From an uncultured Draconibacterium sp. (GTDB lineage: Bacteria; Bacteroidota; Bacteroidia; Bacteroidales; Prolixibacteraceae): 64,000 bases of DNA. Below, piece by piece: positions 27,666-37,300 of the stretch (positions are counted from its first letter, which is position 1; the number at the start of each line of letters is the position of its first letter). The notes beneath the pieces are model-generated. The model worked only from the letters and a program-made list of their open reading frames with translations. It made no database searches and had not been told where the DNA came from. Both the position numbers and the translations under genes were made by a program. Location: NCBI RefSeq assembly GCF_963676815.1, contig NZ_OY781365.1:3320501-3384500 (forward strand), in the 5' to 3' direction.

Positions 27666-28967
27666 TTATATTTCAATATTTACTTTCATATCCAGCCAAT
27701 TTTCAAGAGTTTCCTTTACTTGTTTTTTCTGATTGGCAGGTAAATTACCGATTCGGCTGCTATGACTTCCTTTTGGTTTTACAATTTTCAGGAAATTTGG
27801 CTTGTTTGGAACTTCAAATGACGAAGCCGACCACGGATCCCATTCACCGTAAATAAACAATATTCTGGCATCGGTTTTTTTGATGAATTTTTCTACCTCT
27901 TTAGCTGTTTTCTTGTTGTATTTAATATCCAATTCAGGGAGGTAAATGCGGTTCAGCCATCCTTCTGCCGTTTTAATCGACAAGTAGTCTTTAAAAGGTG
28001 TCACATCGTAGCCGTAATAACCCAGTTCGTGCGCTGCCTGCACATAAAACGATTTAAATATATTCACTCCTTCGCTAGCCAGGTACATCGGCGACGACAC
28101 TCTTACAAGCTCTGCAAATAACTTTTCTGCCGGCGCATTTAATTCCGGAATATCATCTAACGAATTGTCGTATTGCCAAAAACCATATGAGAATTCTAGT
28201 ACTATATAGTCAAGCATTTCATCGTTATTCAGCAGCGGATGCAAATTGTTATCGGTACAATACTTTTCGAGCATTGGGAGGTATGTTTCGCGATTTTTAA
28301 GTATTTGCAACTGGAATGCTTTTACTTTTGCACGGCCTTCAGGAGTGCCGGTTGTATTAGCAATAAACGGTTCGTGGCGGCCATCTTCAACACCAAAATT
28401 CAATGGAGCTACATAAGGCACCGATACATCAACATCGTTGGGATACAGCCAGCGGTGATACACTGTAGTTTGTCCTCCTTTGCTAATTCCGGTTGCTATC
28501 CATTTTCCCGAGTAATACTTTTTCATCATCTGAATGACATGGTGATGATCGGCAGCAGCATTACGCACGGTAAGGTAATCATAGTTTAGTGGCTCGGGCA
28601 TCGATTCGCCAAAATAGCGATGATCCATACAAATTTGGTTGGCACCTAAAATAGGACACAACTCATTTATATAATTCGGATTTTCGGAATAACCGCCGTT
28701 GTAGCCTTCGGTTATAAAAACAACCGGTTGGTCAACGCCTTTGTCGGCAATTAATACCCGTTGTAAAAAAGTACCTTTTTTGGGGTCAGTATGATCAACA
28801 GGCTGCTCTACCATTATTTTGTATTTAACTGCAAAAAAATCGTTGCAGTCCATCTTTTCAACACTTTTTACCTCGGGCTGGCTTTCCAAAAAGGCTTTTA
28901 AGGTGTTTTGCGAAAACGTTACTGCCGACAGCAATAGCAGAACGAATAAAATTTGAAATCTTTTCAT
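27666..28967 (-). CDS. Secreted S37-type serine peptidase (tripeptidyl aminopeptidase-like)
   Basis: 433 aa from the ATG at 28967; a longer frame to 29033 adds 22 residues ahead of the signal peptide MKRFQILFVLLLLSAVTFS. The mature protein matches the PS-10/S37 peptidase family: IVEQ-type start (YKIMVEQPVDHTDPKKGTFL), FITEGYNGG, MDHRYFGESMPEP, the nucleophile elbow ATGISKGGQT, a catalytic Asp in FIYGEWDPWS and His in KPKGSHSSR. These enzymes trim peptides from the N terminus outside the cytoplasm. It stands alone, convergent with the EamA gene and divergent from a cyclophilin gene. Confidence 0.86.
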   Translation of the reverse strand: MKRFQILFVLLLLSAVTFSQNTLKAFLESQPEVKSVEKMDCNDFFAVKYKIMVEQPVDHTDPKKGTFLQRVLIADKGVDQPVVFITEGYNGGYSENPNYINELCPILGANQICMDHRYFGESMPEPLNYDYLTVRNAAADHHHVIQMMKKYYSGKWIATGISKGGQTTVYHRWLYPNDVDVSVPYVAPLNFGVEDGRHEPFIANTTGTPEGRAKVKAFQLQILKNRETYLPMLEKYCTDNNLHPLLNNDEMLDYIVLEFSYGFWQYDNSLDDIPELNAPAEKLFAELVRVSSPMYLASEGVNIFKSFYVQAAHELGYYGYDVTPFKDYLSIKTAEGWLNRIYLPELDIKYNKKTAKEVEKFIKKTDARILFIYGEWDPWSASSFEVPNKPNFLKIVKPKGSHSSRIGNLPANQKKQVKETLENWLDMKVNIEI

Positions 28968-28994
28968 GAGCTTTTTCTTGAGTTTTAAATTGGG

Positions 28995-29026
28995 TTGGTA
29001 TCCCAAACCCGTTTTTTGTACATTTG
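28995..29026 (+). promoter_or_regulatory. Promoter of the cyclophilin gene
   Basis: TTGG at 28995, a 20-bp spacer and TACATTTG at 29019-29026 fit the phylum's primary promoter. The start of transcription would lie about 25 nt before the ATG at 29060. Confidence 0.6.
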
Positions 29027-29059
29027 TTTGCAAATAAAAAATAATATTTAAAATAAATT

Positions 29060-29638
29060 ATGAGGAAAGCCATAATCTTTTGTATTACTGCTTTGGTAAT
29101 AGGATTTCATGCAGTGGCGCAAGAATTGCCACGGGTTGAAATGCAAACAAGCTTAGGGGATATAGTTCTTGCCATAGATACGATAAACGCCCCGGTAACA
29201 GCCAAGAATTTTATTAAGCATATTGAAAATGGAACCTATGAAAATGCACTTTTTTACCGCGTTGTTAGGCTCAACAATCAGCCGGCAAACGAAATTAAGA
29301 TTGAAGTAATACAAGGAGGCATTTATACCGAACCTCGTTTTGAGAGCATAAAACCAATTGCCCACGAAACAACCGAAATGACGGGATTAAAACATTTAGA
29401 CGGAACACTTTCGATGGCGCGAAGTGAGCCAGGAACAGCATCAACCGAGTTTTTTATTTGCGTTGGCGATCAGCCGGAGCTGGATTTTGGAGGCAAACGA
29501 AATCCTGACGGACAAGGTTTTGCTGCTTTTGGCCAGGTGATTTTGGGATTGGATGTTGTACGTAAAATTCAGCAACAGAAGGATGAGAAACAAACACTTG
29601 TTGAGAAAGTAGTAATTAACAAAATAAAATTATATTAG
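29060..29638 (+). CDS. Exported cyclophilin-type peptidyl-prolyl isomerase
   Basis: 192 aa with a signal peptide (MRKAIIFCITALVIGFHAVA, cleavage near residue 20). The cyclophilin fold follows: VEMQTSLGDIVLAIDTINAP, VTAKNFIKHIENGTYENALFYRVVR (the Phe-Tyr-Arg catalytic segment), VIQGG, then LSMARSEPGTASTEFFICVG with the Ser-x-Gln/Glu-Phe-Phe core, and GFAAFGQVILGLDVV. It should catalyse proline isomerisation of exported proteins in the periplasm. It has a good promoter of its own and is followed by a hemerythrin gene 66 bp later. Confidence 0.92.
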   Translation: MRKAIIFCITALVIGFHAVAQELPRVEMQTSLGDIVLAIDTINAPVTAKNFIKHIENGTYENALFYRVVRLNNQPANEIKIEVIQGGIYTEPRFESIKPIAHETTEMTGLKHLDGTLSMARSEPGTASTEFFICVGDQPELDFGGKRNPDGQGFAAFGQVILGLDVVRKIQQQKDEKQTLVEKVVINKIKLY

Positions 29639-29704
29639 TACAATTTATAACGCGTCGTTAACTTTGTTTTTAGCAATCAAATACCATTAAATCAGAAACT
29701 AATA

Positions 29705-30130
29705 ATGAATTTATCAAAATTTGAGTGGACGGATATACTGTCGGTTGGAAACCCTGAAGTGGATAAGGATCACAAAGAACTATTGGACATATACAATCAA
29801 TTAGTAGATTTTATTGATACAGGTGGCAAACGCGAAGAATTTGCTGAGATACTTTCAAAAATGACTGACTATTGTCTTTGTCATTTTAAGAAAGAAGAGG
29901 AGTATATGAAGCAGCTGGCTTATCCTGAATTAGAGAAACATGTAAATTATCATCGCCAATACATTTATAAAGTTTCGATGTATAATGTCGATTTCCTTGG
30001 TGATAATCCTCCGGCTCCGGAAGAGATAATCCGTTTTTTAGAAAAGTGGTGGCGACATCATATATTAAAGGTTGATGTACAATATGAAGCGTATAAAAAA
30101 GAGATAGAATCATTAGCCAAGTACAAATAG
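29705..30130 (+). CDS. Bacteriohemerythrin-like O2-binding protein
   Basis: 141 aa, one hemerythrin domain filling the whole protein, with a complete set of diiron ligands: His23 (VDKDHKEL), His60 and Glu64 (CHFKKE), His79 and His83 (HVNYH), His119 and Asp124 (HHILKVD). The N-terminal FEWTDILSVGNPEVD is the usual opening of bacterial hemerythrins. It would bind oxygen (or nitric oxide) reversibly in the cytoplasm, for storage, sensing or delivery. No partner gene adjoins it. A short hairpin (CTGC...GCAG) follows the stop but lacks a T run. Confidence 0.95.
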   Translation: MNLSKFEWTDILSVGNPEVDKDHKELLDIYNQLVDFIDTGGKREEFAEILSKMTDYCLCHFKKEEEYMKQLAYPELEKHVNYHRQYIYKVSMYNVDFLGDNPPAPEEIIRFLEKWWRHHILKVDVQYEAYKKEIESLAKYK

Positions 30131-30414
30131 CTGCCTGAATTTATTCAAGCAGAAAGTACTAATGAACGAAGCGGGTGTTTTAATGGCCCAGCGAGGCTTT
30201 AATTTTATCGTGCCTGCATGCAGATAATGCAAAATCACCTTCAACGAATATCATAGAATTAATGTTTTTTACGCAACCTTTTCATACGGGTTTGCATCCA
30301 GTAATAAACATAAAATGCTGATATGAAATGCGTATGTTAATTTATTCACTATAATAGTGATCAGGGCTCTTGCGAATTACATATGATATGCAAAAAACAA
30401 ACAACTTTAATCAT

Positions 30415-30813
30415 ATGAAAAAATTGCTTTTACTCATTAGTTTATTCACCATTATTTCGTGTTCAAAAGATAAAGATACCCCGATAGGTATTTGGGATGA
30501 TAACATAAAACTATCGCAAAAGGAGGTTGAATTTGACGCCAACGAAAATACCATTACTATTACTACTGAAGGCGAATGGTGGTGGATTACGGAAATTCTC
30601 TTTAATAATTTATATATAAATCTTGAGGACCTTGATACCGCTTCGGATAACTTTATAATTGAGGAACCTGAATTTAAGATTGAACGAAAAAATGCCACCG
30701 AGATTTATATTTCGATGAGTGAAAACGCAGGAGATTCAAGCCGTGTGCTTGGAATTGGATTGGAAGCTGGTGATTATTTCGATCATATTGAAGTTATTCA
30801 ATCAGGCAAATAA
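30415..30813 (+). CDS. Small BACON-like lipoprotein
   Basis: 132 aa from the ATG at 30415; a longer frame from a TTG at 30370 precedes the lipoprotein signal MKKLLLLISLFTIISC (Cys16). The ~110-residue mature part resembles a BACON-type Ig domain of Bacteroidota surface proteins: an opening strand LSQKEVEFDANENTITITT, a Trp-rich middle (GEWWWI), and a closing strand pair ISMSENAGDSSRVLGIGL then FDHIEVIQSG. It carries no other domain, so it may be a small surface binding protein. The gene is alone between the hemerythrin gene and another lipoprotein gene. Confidence 0.72.
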   Translation: MKKLLLLISLFTIISCSKDKDTPIGIWDDNIKLSQKEVEFDANENTITITTEGEWWWITEILFNNLYINLEDLDTASDNFIIEEPEFKIERKNATEIYISMSENAGDSSRVLGIGLEAGDYFDHIEVIQSGK

Positions 30814-30909
30814 AAGAATTCTGTGCACTATCTGCATTTTTAATTTCTGTATTCTTTAACACCTCAACAAAAGCTTGTCCTTAAGGGTTATAAGTAACAA
30901 AAAAGGGCA

Positions 30910-31620
30910 ATGAAAAAGACGATTTGTTTTATAGCTATTGTTGTAATAATTGTGTTTGTTAGCTGCGAAGATAAACCTACAATTGAAGGGCTTTGGAAGG
31001 TTGAAAAGGTAAAAGTAGGAGACCAGGAGATGACACCAAATGCAAGGTGGACACGGTTTAATGCTGATCACTCGCAGCAGTCTGGCAATGGTTGGTTTCA
31101 GCATTCGTACGGAACATGGAATTTAAATGCCGAGACGAGCGAATTATCGATTGTAAATGAAAATGGGATAAAAGATCGGGCGGAACCATTTAAAATTTCT
31201 TTGGAAAAGGATCGGATGATTTGGACAAGAAATGAAGATGGACAGAACGTACAAGTTTTATTAAACCGTACTGATCATCTGCCAGCCACTTATGGCGACG
31301 AATTGCTAGGTTTGTGGAAACTGGAGAATGCGATTGGCGAAGATGCTTATTTTAGAACAGAAGATGCAAAAGTTGGTAAAGCCAGCATATTCTTTCGTTG
31401 GGATGGCCGCTTTGATATAAGCTCCGGAAAGGGTAGAATTCATGGTGTTTACAATGTGCACGGACACAAACCTGAAGTGGAATTAATACCATACGGAGAT
31501 AATTTAAACAGAGATTTTTGGGCGATCGATTTTAACGAGAATACAATTACTTTGAAGTTATTAAATTCGGAGAACACGGTAGAACGAAAATTTATCAGGA
31601 TTCACGAATTTGCGGAATAA
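30910..31620 (+). CDS. Lipoprotein with two lipocalin-like halves
   Basis: 236 aa. The signal peptide MKKTICFIAIVVIIVFVSC ends at Cys19. The mature part appears as two related halves, each opening with a GLWK motif (EGLWKVEKVKVG near residue 27; LGLWKLENAIGE near residue 134) and followed by FNADHSQQSG or FFRWDGRFDISSG and a YGTWNL or HGVYNV strand. This pattern is typical of lipocalin-like domains in Bacteroidota lipoproteins. The ligand is unknown. A terminator at 31621 ends the gene, and the next gene is convergent. Confidence 0.72.
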   Translation: MKKTICFIAIVVIIVFVSCEDKPTIEGLWKVEKVKVGDQEMTPNARWTRFNADHSQQSGNGWFQHSYGTWNLNAETSELSIVNENGIKDRAEPFKISLEKDRMIWTRNEDGQNVQVLLNRTDHLPATYGDELLGLWKLENAIGEDAYFRTEDAKVGKASIFFRWDGRFDISSGKGRIHGVYNVHGHKPEVELIPYGDNLNRDFWAIDFNENTITLKLLNSENTVERKFIRIHEFAE

Positions 31621-31650
31621 AAAAGGGTTGCCTTTCGACAACCCTTTTTT
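31621..31650. terminator. Terminator between convergent lipoprotein genes
   Basis: AAAAGGGTTG and CAACCCTTTTTT form a 10-bp stem with an 8-nt loop and T runs on both strands. It can serve the 30910 gene and the susCD operon. Confidence 0.8.
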
Positions 31651-31670
31651 ATATTTTTACATGAACAGGA

Positions 31671-32147
31671 TTAATGTTCATCTTCGATAAATCCGGTTTT
31701 GCGGGTACCAATGGCTTGGTATGTAACGCCGGGCTCGTCGCTAAACGAAATTTCGAAAGATATTTTATCCGTTACGTTTCCGGTAGTTGACAGCCCTGCA
31801 TCAGGCTCAATCATTCCATTTGAAACAGTAATGGTAACATCAGAATTAATATCGTCAAGTCCGCTGCCGCCAAATGTAAGATCGGAGATGTTTACCGGAC
31901 ATTTAAACGTTATATCTTTCCAGTTTCCATCGTCTGAAATCCACATTTCGGTGGCCACATCGTCGGCAGTATTAAAAGTAAGCACTTTAAAATAGCCGGT
32001 CTCGTAATCTGTTTTCGAAAACTTGATCCACCATTCACCGGCAGCATCAACTACCTGCGAATTGATTTGCTCGTAATCCTCTTTTTCATCGCAAGAGGTA
32101 AGAATTATACTTACGAACGCCAAAATATATATCAGATATTTTTTCAT
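31671..32147 (-). CDS. Lipid-binding-hydrolase-like lipoprotein of the susCD operon
   Basis: 158 aa. The signal peptide MKKYLIYILAFVSIILTSC ends at Cys19 and is followed by an acidic stretch (DEKEDYEQ), typical of lipoproteins sent to the outer surface. The mature domain (AAGEWWIKF, TFNTADDVATEMWISDDGNW, ITFKCPVNISDLTFGG) matches the calycin-like lipid-binding putative hydrolase family that accompanies SusCD pairs. It is the fourth and last gene of the operon, 9 bp after the preceding lipoprotein gene. The ligand is unknown; no catalytic residues are evident despite the family name. Confidence 0.75.
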   Translation of the reverse strand: MKKYLIYILAFVSIILTSCDEKEDYEQINSQVVDAAGEWWIKFSKTDYETGYFKVLTFNTADDVATEMWISDDGNWKDITFKCPVNISDLTFGGSGLDDINSDVTITVSNGMIEPDAGLSTTGNVTDKISFEISFSDEPGVTYQAIGTRKTGFIEDEH

Positions 32148-32156
32148 AGTAATTCG

Positions 32157-32846
32157 TTATTCTTTAAAGGTTAATTGTACATCAAAGGCAAATCCATCGT
32201 CGTCAAAAACAATGGTGTAAGTAAGCACGTTGTTTTCCTGATCGAAATTAAAGCCCTGACCGGTAACTCCTCCCCAGGCAGCAGTATTTCCTAATTCTGA
32301 TCTCATTTCTCCATTCTCATCAATAACCAGAATTCCGGGGCCTGCAGTTGCCGAACCATAACCAACATATTGATCGTAGTAGCCAGCCAGCAAATCGCTG
32401 ATTTGGTATACGCCAGGAGCCAGTTTTGTAATCTGTACCTCGCCACCGGCATCTCTGTTAACGCGTAATCCGTCGTAGGTTCCCGATGGCATTTCAAATA
32501 CATCGTAGCCAGTAAAACTTACAATGCTCACATTTCGCGAAAGGTAAAAGTTAAAACCTTCGGAATTTGTTACCTGGTACATTAGTTTGTAAGTGCCCGG
32601 TACTTCAACATTTACCTCGTTCAGTATCTGGTAATCCAGTTCTGTTGTGTCGCCGTTTGCAATCTCAATTGCATAAATTCCCGGATCTTCGTAGGGCGTA
32701 CCTTTAAATAGTACCATAGGATTGCTACCATATAACTCCATTTGCGGAGCCGGAGTTTCCGAGATATAGCTTTCGTAGTCTTTCTCGCACGATGCAAGCA
32801 GGAAAACGGCAGCTATAAAAATGATTGAATATTTAATTAATTTCAT
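32157..32846 (-). CDS. SusCD-associated surface lipoprotein with Ig-like domain
   Basis: 229 aa from the ATG at 32846; the frame opens earlier at 32873, overlapping the end of susD. The signal peptide MKLIKYSIIFIAAVFLLASC ends at Cys20 and is followed by EKDYESY. Residues ~35-105 form an Ig-like domain of the DUF5011/DUF5012 type (YEDPGIYAIEIANGD, VEVPGTYKLMYQVTNSEG), and the C-terminal half is a Gly-rich beta domain (GTYDGLRVNRDAGGEVQITK, GYYDQYVGYGSATAGPGI). Such proteins form the accessory lipoprotein of SusCD importers. It is the third gene of the operon; its start overlaps the susD coding end or lies just past it. Confidence 0.78.
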   Translation of the reverse strand: MKLIKYSIIFIAAVFLLASCEKDYESYISETPAPQMELYGSNPMVLFKGTPYEDPGIYAIEIANGDTTELDYQILNEVNVEVPGTYKLMYQVTNSEGFNFYLSRNVSIVSFTGYDVFEMPSGTYDGLRVNRDAGGEVQITKLAPGVYQISDLLAGYYDQYVGYGSATAGPGILVIDENGEMRSELGNTAAWGGVTGQGFNFDQENNVLTYTIVFDDDGFAFDVQLTFKE

Positions 32847-32857
32847 CGTTGTCTGTT

Positions 32858-34369
32858 TTAATTTTTCCACCATACATTTTGTAAAATTACATCAGCATCC
32901 GACAGTGATTTGTATTCAGCAGCATTCGAATTGAAGTTCAATTCGCTGTCGGCGTAAGGGAATCTGCGTGGCAGAATCCCGCCACTTGTTCCTTTTTTGC
33001 TGTATATCAGTGTTCCCGGAATATAATCGTTGGGCACTGTATAACCTTCGTCAATCTGGCTGCTAATTGCTGATTCTTCTGGGTATCCTGTTCTTACGCG
33101 TTCAATGTGCGATTCAATTCCACGACCACCATCAGCTGCATCAATCCATTTTTGCATGATAATAGCTTTTAGCTGCTCATCAAAACCAGTTGTTGGGAAT
33201 GCATAAGCGCCGCTTAACAGATCTCCTGCATCAGCTCCCATTCGTGCGAATGATTCGCTCACTCCGCTTTCGTAATAAGCTTGTGCCATTTCGGTGTTGC
33301 CCATACGTAAGTAAGCTTCGGCAATCAATAATTCCGACTCAGCATAAGTCATCCAGTAAACAGGCATTTCAGGTTCAATAACCGGCGAGGCAATTAGTTT
33401 TGGTGCCTCAAATTCGGTTGAAGGAACGTTGTACGATCCAGGAACAAGTCCGTAGTAATTCCCGTCAACCGGGGTAAACAACACTTCAAGACGTGGATCG
33501 CTGTTTGCTTCCAAATAAGAAGTGAAAGTAATACACGCTTTAATGTTATTGGTTGTGTTTAACTGTCGCTGATCGGTTTCGTACAATGGATTCGATTTAC
33601 TGTCGGCATCCTCAAAATTGTCAACCATCACATCTTTGTCGAGCAGGTAAATGTTTTCGGCTTCCATATTGGCCAATAACGTAGAAATTTCCTGTTGAGC
33701 AAAGCTTGAGTTTGCATCGTACTGACGCAACAGAATTCGTAAACGTAATGAGTTTGCAAAAGCTTGCCAATCGTGCAAATCGCCATTAAATATAATGTCA
33801 TTTGCTTCGTAAATCTCAGGAACATACGAATGGAAGTCCTTGCTTAAAGCATCGGTTAGCAACTGATAAATAGCTGCATAAATGTCCTCGCCATGATCGA
33901 TTACCGGATTCAACTTCTCAGCACCCATAAATGCCTCGGTGTAAGGTGTGTTTCCGTATAAGTCAACCAGGTACTGAAAACCGTATGCTTTAATAACAGC
34001 TCCCATTAAATAGGCACCCCAGTTTTCGTTTTCCTGAACTTTTTGCATAAAAATCTCATTGTCGCTCAGTCCGTCCCTAAACATTGATCGGTACGAACGT
34101 TCAATTACGTTTGTGTTACTACTTATCGCATACGATTCGTAAATTTTATACTGAGACGAAGTGTTGTTTTGTGCCCAGTGTTGCGACCAGAACGAACCTA
34201 TCAACCCCCAGTCGGCGCAATAAATATTGGTAATTGCAGCTTCGGCAGAGGTAAGTAGTAATTCATCCGAAACATCGGTTGGATAGTTTGGATTATCATT
34301 AATGTCCAGAAATTCTTCACATGATGTTAAGAACAGGACGGCGCTTAATATTATAATTAACTTTTTCAT
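32858..34369 (-). CDS. SusD/RagB-family substrate-binding lipoprotein
   Basis: 503 aa. The signal peptide MKKLIIILSAVLFLTSC ends at Cys17, followed by EEFLDINDNPNYPTDV, the typical SusD-family N terminus. TPR-like helices and the family's late motifs (YWMTYAESELLIAEAYLRMGN, IIMQKWIDA, PRRFPYADSELNFNS) are present. SusD homologues sit on top of the SusC barrel at the cell surface as a lid and glycan- or peptide-binding partner. It belongs to the SusD-like class often found without glycosidases. The gene lies 12 bp after susC. No hydrolase lies nearby, so the imported ligand cannot be named. Confidence 0.93.
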   Translation of the reverse strand: MKKLIIILSAVLFLTSCEEFLDINDNPNYPTDVSDELLLTSAEAAITNIYCADWGLIGSFWSQHWAQNNTSSQYKIYESYAISSNTNVIERSYRSMFRDGLSDNEIFMQKVQENENWGAYLMGAVIKAYGFQYLVDLYGNTPYTEAFMGAEKLNPVIDHGEDIYAAIYQLLTDALSKDFHSYVPEIYEANDIIFNGDLHDWQAFANSLRLRILLRQYDANSSFAQQEISTLLANMEAENIYLLDKDVMVDNFEDADSKSNPLYETDQRQLNTTNNIKACITFTSYLEANSDPRLEVLFTPVDGNYYGLVPGSYNVPSTEFEAPKLIASPVIEPEMPVYWMTYAESELLIAEAYLRMGNTEMAQAYYESGVSESFARMGADAGDLLSGAYAFPTTGFDEQLKAIIMQKWIDAADGGRGIESHIERVRTGYPEESAISSQIDEGYTVPNDYIPGTLIYSKKGTSGGILPRRFPYADSELNFNSNAAEYKSLSDADVILQNVWWKN

Positions 34370-34381
34370 ACTATTGAATAT

Positions 34382-37300
34382 TTAAAAGGTTAAGTCGAGT
34401 TTCAATCCGTAGGTGCGTACCGAAGGCGCTCCGTTAAACTCGCCAAACAGTCCTTCAATATCGTTATCCCAGGTTGTGGTTTCCGGGTCAACGTAGCTGT
34501 TGTCTTTTGGTGTCCACAAGAACAGGTTTCTACCAAATACCGAAACATTAGCTGTTGACAAGAACGTTTTGTCGAGCAACGAACCGCTAAAGCGATACGA
34601 CAACGAAACTTCACGAAGCTTGATAAATGTTCGCGAAATCAGTCGTGAACTTTCAAAAGGTTTATTGGTATTCGATGAGTAATATTCATGCCAGTTATCT
34701 ACTACCGGAGTAGAGTTTTCGGCATAACCGGTTACATTTCCTTCGCTGTCCTTCACCTCAACTACAGTATTCGGAATTATCCAAGGACGGCGATCGTTGG
34801 TAGTTGATTGCTCGTTGTTTCCCGACCAGTAGGTTGCATCGGCAGTGTTCGAATACATGATACCACCTTTTTGATAGTCGATAAGGAATGAGAATTTCAG
34901 ACCTTTGTACGATAAGTTATTGGTAAACGACATCATAAAGTCGGGTACTGAAGAACCTACCAGTTTTTTATCTCCTTCAACAGGCAAACCGTTGTCGCCA
35001 ACAATAATCTTTCCGTCAGGCGAATATTTGTAATCAGGAATACGATACATACCCAGTTGCTCGCCAGGAATAGCTACAAACTCTGTTTCGTAAGCCGAGT
35101 TAATCAGGTATTCCGAAACACCCAATTCTTCCGACAATTCATCCAGAACCATATCGGCTTTGTTGAACAGGTAAGTAAAATCCCAGGTGAAATTGTTTCG
35201 CTGAACCGGTGTTATATTTAAGGCCAGCTCGATACCATCGTTGGTAATCTGTCCGAGGTTCGATGTAATTTCGCGGTAACCTGTTGATGCTGCAATATTG
35301 GCAAGCATAATTAAATCGGTAGTTGTTTTCTTGTAGTACGCAAAGTCAACACCAATTCGGTTAGAGAAAAAGCGTAAATCAGTACCAATTTCGAACTCTT
35401 TCGAGATTTCAGGTTTCAGGTTTGGATTACCCAAACGCTGGTACTTTTCGTAAGCAGGTATTCCGCCAACCGGATAGTTGGTAGTTCCGAAACCACCGGC
35501 GCGTAAAATCGACGGGCGGTAAATTTCCGAAGTCATAAACGGAGCGGCATCGTTACCGGCGTGTGCGTAACTCACGCGAATTTTTCCGTAAGGAAAAATG
35601 TTGTTCTCAGACATTAACTCGGTGAAAACAAAACCCATTGATGCTCCCGGATAAAAGAATGAATTATTTCCGATTGGCAGTGTTGAAGACCAGTCGTTAC
35701 GGGCTTGCAGGTTTAAAAACAGGAAGTCGTTAAACTCAAGGCCCAGTTGTGCATACACACCAACCAAACGGCGCTTGTATTCGTTGGTATAAACTTCGGC
35801 CGAGCCGCTAATGTTTCCAACGTTGTAGTAACCCGGAACAACCAGTCCTTTCGAAACAATGTTGTCGCGTTTAAACGAGCGTTGGTTAATGTTATTACCA
35901 ACCAGCAGGTTGTATTTCAGGTTGCCTCCCAGTACATCAACTTCGTTATCGTAAGTTACAACCAGGTCGCTGTTTAGCTGAGTATTGTACCTTGCTTCTT
36001 CTTTAACAGCACCGGCCACATCGTTAATGGTTCCGTCGTTGTTTGCACCCGGTGTTACTTTGGCAATGGCACCATACACTTTCGAGAACTGCGAGTAAGT
36101 ATCAACACCACCAGTGAATCCTATGGTAAGTCCTTCCCAAAGATCCTGTGTAATGTTCATGTTGGCAATTACCCTGTTTTGGTCGGCTTTTGCCCCGGTT
36201 TCGTTTAATGTGAAATACGGGTTTTGCGCGTATCCATTGTAGTAATTATCGAGGTTGTTAAACGGATAATTGTAATCGCGGTAGTCGGGCAAATAGTGAT
36301 TAACCGGCTGATAAAGAATATCGGCATAAATAACTGCTCCGGTTCCGGCGTCATCACCCTGTCCGGTAGGAATTGTTTTATTTTCGCGGTTAATGTAGGT
36401 CATTCCAAAATTAACCTTGGTTTTGGCTGTTCCTCCATTTGCTTTAAATGTCAGGGTGTTTCTGTCGAGCACATCAACATCGCCCGGCAGTACTCCGTCG
36501 TTTCGCGAGTTGGTTGCCGAGGCGTACCATCCCATAAACTCGTTTCCGCCCGAAAGAGCGACAGTATTATTCAGCGAATAACCAAATTCGTATACATCGC
36601 GAATACCATTTTCTTTGTAGCTAAAAGGCGCCACTTGCTGCACATTGTCAACAATGTATCCGGTTAAGCGGTCTTTACCATCCATTACCGGACCCCAGCT
36701 ACCATTTTCTTTACTGTCGTAAGTTCCGCTCCATCCTTGTCCGAATTTCTTTTGGAAATAAGGCAGGCGACCAACTTCGGTAAAAGCCGACGAGCTTGAA
36801 ACAGTAACCTGTAAATCCTGGTTTTTAGCACCACGTTTGGTGGTAATCATTATAACCCCGTTTGCTGCACGCGACCCGTAAAGGTTTGATGCCGCTGCAC
36901 CTTTCAGTACCGAAATGGTTTCGATATCGGCGGGGTTAATGTCTGATGCCGAGTTACCAAAGTCGACTTTGGCGTTTACGTTCATCGAGTTTTCGGTGGC
37001 ATTTCCGCTGGCATACGAGTTATTAATAGGTACACCATCAACCACGTAAAGCGGCTGGTTGCTTCCGGTAATCGACGAAAGCCCGCGTACAATAACCCTT
37101 GTTGATGCTCCGGGAGCTCCTGATCCTGCTGAAATTGATACCCCGGCAACTTTACCCTGTAATGCTTTGGTGGCATCGTCGTTTCCAACATTACCAAAAT
37201 CTTCCGAGCCAAATTCGCTAACCGAATAGCCCAGCGCTTTTTTGTCGCGTTTAATACCCATGGCGGTTACAACAACTTCACCAACACCAATCGATTCTGT